Shown one piece after another: positions 58,132 to 64,000 of a DNA stretch of 64,000 bases. The notes below the pieces were generated by a model. That model saw only the letters and a program-made list of their open reading frames with translations. It had not been told where the DNA came from and made no database searches. Both the position numbers and the translations under genes were made by a program. Position 1 is the first letter of the stretch; each line of letters begins with the position of its first letter. Source of the DNA: Corynebacterium felinum (GTDB lineage: Bacteria; Actinomycetota; Actinomycetes; Mycobacteriales; Mycobacteriaceae); contig NZ_CP047209.1 in the NCBI RefSeq assembly GCF_030408755.1, positions 744,001 through 808,000 of the forward strand. The letters are read 5' to 3'.

Positions 58132-58383
58132 TTAACGAAGCTGCGCCAGCTTCCGCTCCACTGCACGCGCTGGGGGATTGGTGGCATGAGTGCCATCAGA
58201 ATAACGAACCGTAGGAACAACACGGTTACCGTCATTCACCGACTTCACCCACTCGCCAGCAGCAGCATCCTCATCGACATCAATCACGTCGAAAGGAACA
58301 TTCTTCTCCGCAAGATCCGCCAACAGGCGCTTGCAAAACGGGCACCACGTCGTGGCATACACAGTGATGTGATTAGTACTCAT
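58132..58383 (-). CDS. mrx1: Mycoredoxin (glutaredoxin-like), Mrx1
   Basis: 83 residues of the thioredoxin fold with active site WCPFC (about residues 13-17); reduces mycothiol-mixed disulfides in actinobacteria. Family signatures: EWVKSVNDGNRVVPTVRYSD and GTHATNPPA. It is the likely C. glutamicum Mrx1 orthologue (CPYC-type site there, CPFC here), next to dfrA and thyA. Co-directional with them, 34 bases downstream of the dfrA stop. Confidence 0.88.
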   Translation of the reverse strand: MSTNHITVYATTWCPFCKRLLADLAEKNVPFDVIDVDEDAAAGEWVKSVNDGNRVVPTVRYSDGTHATNPPARAVERKLAQLR

Positions 58384-58417
58384 AGTCTCTTTTCAAAAAA
58401 TCATCAAGAATTACATA

Positions 58418-58888
58418 TTAGGCAAAGCTGCGAACCCACGTCTGAAACTGGTAACGCACCCCCGACGTCGACACCATCCACTCCGACTCCGACTCCAACA
58501 CAAAATTGTCAGGAATCTCAGGGGCGTAGACTGCGCGGGAACCGAGATCAGTATCGACGTCGATAAGCGTGCGCTCAATGCGACTGACCTGCCCAAGAGT
58601 TGCAGCATACACCTGACCCCCACCGATAATCCAACCAGCATTAGGCACAGAATCAATCACAGTAGCACCCTGCGACCACGCGCCGGGAGCGCGGGAGGAG
58701 AGCACAAAATTCTCCCGGCCGGGCAACGGCTTCAACGGCAACGACTCCCACGTACGCCGCCCCATAATCACCGGCTCACCCAACGTCACTTTCTTAAAAT
58801 GCGCCAAATCCTCCGGCACATGCCACGGCATATCCTCGCCATCACCAATCACACCAGCACGATTCTGCGCCCAAATAGCCTTCAGCAC
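58418..58888 (-). CDS. dfrA: Dihydrofolate reductase
   Basis: 156 residues, NADPH-dependent reduction of dihydrofolate to tetrahydrofolate, needed after thymidylate synthase turns over the cofactor. Motifs: IWAQNRAGVIGDGEDMPWHV, then EDLAHFKKVTLGEPVIMGRR, NAGWIIGGGQVYA, and RYQFQTWVR. The GTG at 58888 directly follows the thyA stop (TAA, one base, GTG), so expression is translationally coupled. An open frame extends upstream, but the family start is here. Confidence 0.94.
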   Translation of the reverse strand: MLKAIWAQNRAGVIGDGEDMPWHVPEDLAHFKKVTLGEPVIMGRRTWESLPLKPLPGRENFVLSSRAPGAWSQGATVIDSVPNAGWIIGGGQVYAATLGQVSRIERTLIDVDTDLGSRAVYAPEIPDNFVLESESEWMVSTSGVRYQFQTWVRSFA

Positions 58889-58889
58889 G

Positions 58890-59693
58890 TTACACCGCCA
58901 CCTGCGCCTTGATAGCAGGATGCGGATCGTAACCAACAATCTCCACATCCGCAAAATCATAAGAGAACAAATCAGCCGCCTTATTCAACTTCAACTGCGG
59001 ATACGGGCGCGGTTCACGACTGAGCTGTAATAAAACCTGCTCACGGTGATTGTCATAAATATGGCAATCGCCGCCAGTCCAGATAAACTCACCCACCTCA
59101 AGACCCGCCTGCTGCGCCAACATGTGCGTCAACAACGAATACGAAGCAATGTTGAAAGGAACCCCCAAAAACATGTCTGCGCTGCGCTGATACAGCTGAC
59201 ACGACAGCGTGCCGTTGGCCACATACAACTGGAACAACAAATGGCACGGTGGAAGCGCCATATTCTCAATCTCCGCCACATTCCACGCAGAAACAATATT
59301 GCGACGCGAATCAGGATTATTCTTCAACGTTTCCAACGCCTGCGAAATCTGATCAATATGCTCACCCGTCGGGGTGGGCCAGCTACGCCACTGCACCCCA
59401 TAGACCGGGCCCAAATCGCCGTTCTCATCTGCCCACTCGTTCCAAATACGAATGTTGTTGTCCTGCAACCAGCGCACATTCGACGAACCTTGCAAAAACC
59501 ACAGCAATTCACCCACCACCGAATGCATATGCACCTTCTTTGTGGTGATCAACGGGAAAGACTCGGCAAGGTTGAAACGAATCTGACGGCCAAAAAGGCT
59601 TGTTGTTCCCGTACCTGTGCGGTCGGCCTTGTGTGTACCTTCAGCCATGATGGTGCGGAGCAAATCTTCATAAGGGGTGGCGATTGCGGTCAT
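58890..59693 (-). CDS. thyA: Thymidylate synthase
   Basis: 267 residues, methylates dUMP to dTMP with methylenetetrahydrofolate. Visible: [20 protein letters not shown], the [20 protein letters not shown] region, catalytic Cys in [12 protein letters not shown], and [20 protein letters not shown] with [10 protein letters not shown]. The ATG at 59693 ([12 protein letters not shown]) has no ribosome-binding site; a TACTAT box ends seven bases before the ATG, which suggests a leaderless transcript. Operon with dfrA. Confidence 0.95.
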   Translation of the reverse strand: MTAIATPYEDLLRTIMAEGTHKADRTGTGTTSLFGRQIRFNLAESFPLITTKKVHMHSVVGELLWFLQGSSNVRWLQDNNIRIWNEWADENGDLGPVYGVQWRSWPTPTGEHIDQISQALETLKNNPDSRRNIVSAWNVAEIENMALPPCHLLFQLYVANGTLSCQLYQRSADMFLGVPFNIASYSLLTHMLAQQAGLEVGEFIWTGGDCHIYDNHREQVLLQLSREPRPYPQLKLNKAADLFSYDFADVEIVGYDPHPAIKAQVAV

Positions 59694-59845
59694 GCGAACA
59701 ATAGTAGTGGCACCGATCGAAGAACACCTATGTGACAACATTCCGCATCCTTCACAATGAGCAACACGGTGCACAGAGAAGTCACATGCCCTGAGGACCA
59801 GCCACTGCGAAACCCATGGTGGCGAAGGTAAACATAAACGACAAC

Positions 59846-59890
59846 AGCCACGTGCTGTGGTGTTTGTGAAAGAAACACACGCACGTGGCT
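59846..59890 (-). terminator. Stem-loop after cysQ (candidate terminator)
   Basis: AGCCACGTGC pairs with GCACGTGGCT, with further pairing of TGTTT and AAACA inside. It lies between the cysQ stop and the thyA promoter on the minus strand. The rest of the 340-base gap holds another imperfect repeat (TGCCTGCAC / GTGCAGGCA, 59911-59949) but no gene. Confidence 0.5.
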
Positions 59891-60034
59891 TGAAGCACAC
59901 AGAACCTTTGCCTGCACATCGCAGATAACTACACCCTAGGGTGCAGGCACCTTGTGGGGTGCGCACCACAAATCCTGAGCAGGATCAAAGCGGGAACTAA
60001 AGGCGCGAGTAAGGATCGTGAAATGAGTGGCGGA

Positions 60035-60793
60035 TCAGTAGCTGCCGTGTTCTTCGCGGAAAGCAGCAGCCATCTGCAAAATCTCATCAGCCAACTCGGG
60101 GCGGCAAATCAGAATATCGGGCAGATAGGTGTCCTTGTTGTTATAGGTCAACTCTGAACCATCAAGTCGCGAACAGTGCAAACCTGCGGCCTTGCACACA
60201 CCCACAGGTGCAGCCGAATCCCACTCATACTGGCCACCAGCATGAATGTAGGCATCATAGTCACCCAGCAACACATGCATTGCCTTTGCGCCAGCAGAGC
60301 CCAGTGGCTCAGTGGAAAACCCTAGTTGCGCAGCAATATGGGTAGCTACCTGTGGGGCACGGTTATGGGAAATTGCGATCCGCTGGGCAAACGGACCAGT
60401 GACAGCGCGAGCCTCAGCGGAATGGAACACCACACCTAAATCGGGCAAGCCAACAGCCGCGTGGGTGGGAATGCCGTTTTCAACGAGTGCGATATGTACA
60501 GCCCAATCCTGGCGACCGGTGGCGTATTCCTTGGTACCGTCGAGGGGGTCAATGATCCACACGCGCTCCTTGCCGAGGCGCTCAGGATTATCGGCGGCCT
60601 CCTCCGAAAGGAAACCATCATGGGGGCGGTGCTGCTCAAGCACCCGAGCAATCCAGTTTTGGGCGAGATCATCACCGGCGTCGCCGAGTGCGCGATCACG
60701 TAACACGCCGACGGTGCGGACACCCTTGAGGATGTCGCCGGTACCCTTAGCAAGACGGTAGGTCAAAGTGGCATCATCAATGTGAGCAGTCAT
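60035..60793 (-). CDS. cysQ: 3'(2'),5'-bisphosphate nucleotidase CysQ-like
   Basis: 252 residues of the inositol-monophosphatase fold. Metal-binding motifs: LSEEAADNPERLG (Glu), WIIDPLDGTKEYA, and EWDSAAPVGVCKAAGL. The DGT and WD motifs coordinate Mg2+. The pattern fits CysQ, which removes the 3' phosphate of PAP from sulfate assimilation; histidinol-phosphatase and inositol-phosphatase relatives cannot be excluded. The ATG at 60793 (MTAHIDDATLTYR) is chosen over an upstream frame extension. Divergent from lhr, with only 34 bases between. Confidence 0.82.
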   Translation of the reverse strand: MTAHIDDATLTYRLAKGTGDILKGVRTVGVLRDRALGDAGDDLAQNWIARVLEQHRPHDGFLSEEAADNPERLGKERVWIIDPLDGTKEYATGRQDWAVHIALVENGIPTHAAVGLPDLGVVFHSAEARAVTGPFAQRIAISHNRAPQVATHIAAQLGFSTEPLGSAGAKAMHVLLGDYDAYIHAGGQYEWDSAAPVGVCKAAGLHCSRLDGSELTYNNKDTYLPDILICRPELADEILQMAAAFREEHGSY

Positions 60794-60827
60794 AGTTTCA
60801 TAGTCTAGTTGGTTGGGGAAAGTGGAA

Positions 60828-63800
60828 GTGAACGCAAATAACCACAATTTAAGCCCTCAGGGTATTCTTGCCCGATTCACACCCCAGGTGGCTACTTGGT
60901 TTCAGGATGTCTTTGCCCAACCCACCCCTGTGCAACTCGCGGCGTGGGAGGCTATTTCTGCAGGTGAAAACGCCCTTGTGGTTGCGCCGACGGGCTCCGG
61001 TAAAACCTTGGCCGCATTCTTATGGGCCTTAAATTCACTCGTCGACGCTCCCGGCCAAACCCACATCCCTGTGGTCAATAACACTGTTGCCACGTTCACA
61101 CCTGCTGCTAAACGCCACGGAAAAGACGGAGGTGCTGGGGTGAAAATTCTCTATATTTCCCCACTCAAAGCACTCGGTGTGGATGTCGAACGCAACCTGC
61201 GCGCCCCACTGGTGGGTATTAACCGCACCGCCCAAGCACTTGGCCTCGATAGCTGTGACATTACCGTTGGTGTGCGCTCAGGGGATACCCCTGCCGCCCA
61301 GCGCGCTGCCCAGGTGCGCAGGCCACCAGATATTTTGATTACCACTCCAGAATCGGCCTATCTGATGCTCACCTCGAAGGCGGCGGGGATTTTAAGCACC
61401 GTGCACACGGTGATTATTGATGAAATCCACGCCATGGCGGGAACGAAACGTGGCGTTCATTTAGCGCTGACCTTGGAACGGCTGGAGCGATTAGTAACAC
61501 GAAGCGACAACGCAACCAGCACAAGCAGCGCACAGCACAACGGTGAGGGGGCGGGTTTTTCCGCGCACAGAAAATTGCAACGCATTGGTTTGTCGGCAAC
61601 TGTGCGCCCGCTTGAAACAGTTGCTCAATTCTTAGGTGGGGCACATCCGGTGCAGATTATTAATCCTGAAGCTCATAAGCAGTGGGATTTGCAGGTGCGC
61701 GTTCCTGTTGCGGACATGTCGGATCTTTCTGCCCCTGAACTGGGCTCAACTATTGGTGAATTTACCTTCGACGACCCGCATGGGCTCGCCACGCCGCTTC
61801 CGATTGACAGTGATGACGATAATGGTGATGACAATGACGATCTCCTCGCTCTAGCCGACCGTGCATTCCCAACAGTCGCAACTCATCAACAACTTTTAGA
61901 CCCGCGTCGAGATACAGATGCAGCGCAAGGATCTATCTGGCCGCATATCGAACAACGCCTCTATGAGGACATTTTGGCGCACAGGTCCACGCTCATTTTC
62001 GTCAATTCCCGACGCAGCGCGGAGAGACTAACCGCACGTCTCAATGAGCTGCATACCCTCCACATCGACCCCGACTCGCTTAATACCCCAGCGCAACGCG
62101 CGATTCCCGCGCAGATGATGGCGCAATCCGACTCAGTGGTTGATGCCGCGCATGTCATTGCCCGCGCCCACCATGGCTCGGTGAGTAAAGACGAACGCGC
62201 CATGACTGAACGTCTGCTGAAAGAAGGAAACTTACGTGCTGTCGTGGCTACGAGCTCTCTTGAGCTTGGCATTGATATGGGTGCCGTGGAACTGGTGGTC
62301 CAGATCGAATCGCCTCCTTCGGTGGCGTCGGGGCTGCAGCGTGTTGGCCGCGCTGGGCATGTTGTGGGTGCTACCAGCCATGGCGTGTTCTACCCTAAGC
62401 ACCGCGCAGATTTGCTTCAAAGTGCGGTCACGGTGCAGCGCATGCGGCAGGGGCTTATTGAGGAGCTGAAAGTGCCGCGCAACGCTCTTGATGTGCTCGT
62501 GCAGCAAACTATTGCCGCAGTATCGGTCGAAGACATTGATGTGGAGGAGTGGTACGCCACCGTCACCCGGGCTTATCCTTACCGCACTCTTGCGCGCGAG
62601 GTGTTCGATTCGGTCATTGATCTTGCCAGCGGCGTGTACCCTTCCACCGATTTCGCTGAGCTGAAACCGCGCATTATTTTCGACCGGATTACGGGCATGA
62701 TGAAGGCGCGACCCGGCGCGCAGCGTGTTGCTGTGACTTCGGGCGGGACGATTCCGGATCGGGGGATGTTTGGGGTGTATGTGCTTGGGGGTCAGGCGGG
62801 TGCGCGCCGGGTGGGGGAGTTGGATGAGGAGATGGTGTATGAGTCCAGGGTGGGGGATGTGTTTACTTTGGGTGCGTCGAGTTGGCGGATTGAGGAGATT
62901 AATCGTGATCAGGTGTTGGTTAGTCCTGCGCCTGGGCATGCGGGTCGGTTGCCGTTTTGGTTGGGGGATCAGATGGGTCGTCCTGCGGAGTTGGGGAAGG
63001 CTGTGGGTGCTTTTCGACGCGCTCTTGCGGCGGATCCTTCTGTTGCTAGTCAGGTGGATCGTTTAGATGAGTTTGCTCGTGCTAATGTGGTGCGTTTTGT
63101 TGCTGAGCAGGTTGAGGCTACGGGTATTGTTCCGGATGAGAAGACGCTGGTGTTGGAGCGTTTTCGTGATGAGGTGGGGGATTGGCGGGTTGTGTTGCAT
63201 ACGCCTTTTGGGCGTGGGGTGAATGCGGCGTGGGCGTTGGCGGTTGGTGCTGCGATTAGTCAGGAGTGGGGGATTGATGCGCAGCCGGTGAGTTCTGATG
63301 ATGGGATTGTGTTGCGTCTTCCTGAGCAGGATCGTGATCCTGATGCGTCGTTGTTTTTGCTTGATCCTGATGTAATTGAGGATGTGGTGACGCAGCAGGT
63401 GGGTAATTCGGCGTTGTTTGCGTCGCGGTTTCGGGAGTGTGCGGCGCGTGGGTTGTTGTTGCCGCGGAAGAATCCGGGTAAGCGTGCTCCTTTGTGGCAG
63501 CAGCGGCAGAAGGCTGCCCAGTTGTTGGATGTGGCGAGGAAGTATCCGAGTTTTCCTATTATTTTGGAGGCTGTTCGTGAGTGTTTGCAGGATGTGTATG
63601 ATCTTGGCTCCTTGAAGGAGTTGTTGGAGGATTTGCGTGCGCGGCGGGTGCGGATTGTGGAGGTGACGACTCAGCAGCCTTCGCCTTTTGCTTCGTCGAT
63701 TTTGTTCCATTACACCGGTGCGTTCATTTATGAGGGGGATAGTCCGCTTGCGGAGAAGCGGGCTGCGGCTTTGGCGCTTGATCCGTCGTTGTTGGCGAAG

Positions 63801-64000
63801 TTATTGGGGACGGTGGAGTTGCGGGATCTGTTGGATCCGGAGATTATCGCCGAGGTGGATGCGCAGTTGCGGAGGGTGAGTCCGGATCGGTTGGCGCGTA
63901 CTCCAGAGGAGTTGGTGGATGTGTTGCGTGTTCTTGGCCCTGTTGCGGATGTGGAGGCGCATGTGCTTTTCGACGTCGACATGGACGTGTTGGTGTCGAG
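60828..64000 (+). CDS. lhr: Lhr-type ATP-dependent DNA helicase (3' end beyond window)
   Basis: A large superfamily 2 helicase linked to DNA repair; at least 1057 residues are visible and the gene is cut by the window edge (full Lhr is about 1500). Start is a GTG at 60828 with GGGGAAAG upstream. Motifs: VVAPTGSGKTLAAFLWAL (Walker A), VIIDEIHAMAGTKRG (DEIH box), RIGLSATVRPLE, FVNSRRSAERLTARL, HHGSVSKDERAMTERLL, and VVATSSLELGIDMGAVE with LQRVGRAGH. Two inserts with acidic or Ser/Asn-rich runs (about residues 225-240 and 325-340) interrupt the core. Third-position base use shifts from C-rich to G/T-rich after about 62700. No stop codon within the window. Confidence 0.93.
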   Translation, partial: MNANNHNLSPQGILARFTPQVATWFQDVFAQPTPVQLAAWEAISAGENALVVAPTGSGKTLAAFLWALNSLVDAPGQTHIPVVNNTVATFTPAAKRHGKDGGAGVKILYISPLKALGVDVERNLRAPLVGINRTAQALGLDSCDITVGVRSGDTPAAQRAAQVRRPPDILITTPESAYLMLTSKAAGILSTVHTVIIDEIHAMAGTKRGVHLALTLERLERLVTRSDNATSTSSAQHNGEGAGFSAHRKLQRIGLSATVRPLETVAQFLGGAHPVQIINPEAHKQWDLQVRVPVADMSDLSAPELGSTIGEFTFDDPHGLATPLPIDSDDDNGDDNDDLLALADRAFPTVATHQQLLDPRRDTDAAQGSIWPHIEQRLYEDILAHRSTLIFVNSRRSAERLTARLNELHTLHIDPDSLNTPAQRAIPAQMMAQSDSVVDAAHVIARAHHGSVSKDERAMTERLLKEGNLRAVVATSSLELGIDMGAVELVVQIESPPSVASGLQRVGRAGHVVGATSHGVFYPKHRADLLQSAVTVQRMRQGLIEELKVPRNALDVLVQQTIAAVSVEDIDVEEWYATVTRAYPYRTLAREVFDSVIDLASGVYPSTDFAELKPRIIFDRITGMMKARPGAQRVAVTSGGTIPDRGMFGVYVLGGQAGARRVGELDEEMVYESRVGDVFTLGASSWRIEEINRDQVLVSPAPGHAGRLPFWLGDQMGRPAELGKAVGAFRRALAADPSVASQVDRLDEFARANVVRFVAEQVEATGIVPDEKTLVLERFRDEVGDWRVVLHTPFGRGVNAAWALAVGAAISQEWGIDAQPVSSDDGIVLRLPEQDRDPDASLFLLDPDVIEDVVTQQVGNSALFASRFRECAARGLLLPRKNPGKRAPLWQQRQKAAQLLDVARKYPSFPIILEAVRECLQDVYDLGSLKELLEDLRARRVRIVEVTTQQPSPFASSILFHYTGAFIYEGDSPLAEKRAAALALDPSLLAKLLGTVELRDLLDPEIIAEVDAQLRRVSPDRLARTPEELVDVLRVLGPVADVEAHVLFDVDMDVLVS

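Overview
The window is chromosomal DNA of a Corynebacterium, most likely close to the C. diphtheriae group. The evidence is the actinobacterial rRNA signatures (including an insertion in 23S domain III), small corynebacterial families (DUF3239, DUF2771, DUF3027, SepH, mycoredoxin, Rpf1), and a gene order that, from memory, matches C. glutamicum (rpf1-cspB ... serC-gltA-fkbp-accDA ... mctBC ... mrx1-dfrA-thyA-cysQ-lhr) and M. tuberculosis (ercc3 ... rpfA ... cspB ... sepH-serC ... accD3-echA6). The species cannot be fixed from sequence alone.

Layout. 1-15.3 kb: two complete rRNA operons in the same orientation, without tRNA genes in the spacers, flanking a three-gene iron ABC transporter (fbpABC-like) with a DtxR-type operator. 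15.3-21.4 kb: two small membrane/secreted proteins, DUF3239, an XPB-type helicase with its helicase-associated partner, and a small conserved protein. 21.5-29 kb: a MctB/MctC-like symporter pair, Rpf1, CspB, DUF2771, a lipoprotein glutaminyl cyclase and DUF3027. 29-36.3 kb: an NCS2 purine permease, a tandem array of ~300-bp repeats, a frameshifted rRNA methyltransferase, DUF6928, SepH and SerC. 37.7-45.9 kb: gltA, an FKBP isomerase, accDA, an aldo/keto reductase, a crotonase lacking both catalytic Glu residues (EchA6-like), and a second MctB/MctC pair. 46-50.7 kb: cell-envelope genes (tandem beta-lactamase-fold proteins, a DUF1906 glycoside-hydrolase-like protein, a cation/proton antiporter).

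50.8-56.5 kb is an accessory island ending at tRNA-Arg(CCT). It holds a decayed minus-strand gene, an intact XhoI/PaeR7I-type restriction-modification pair, two small orphan genes, extra copies of the tRNA 3' end that look like attachment sites, and an internally deleted IS481-type element with doubled ends. From 56.8 kb the core genome resumes: a small conserved protein, cobF, mrx1, dfrA, thyA, cysQ and lhr, which runs off the window end.

The core genes serve central carbon and acetate/pyruvate metabolism (gltA, mctBC, accDA), fatty/mycolic acid supply (accDA, echA6), iron uptake, folate/thymidylate synthesis and DNA repair. The least explained parts are the island, the 30.9-31.7 kb repeat array, the small hydrophobic secreted protein at 16.1 kb, and 16S heterogeneity between the two rRNA operons.
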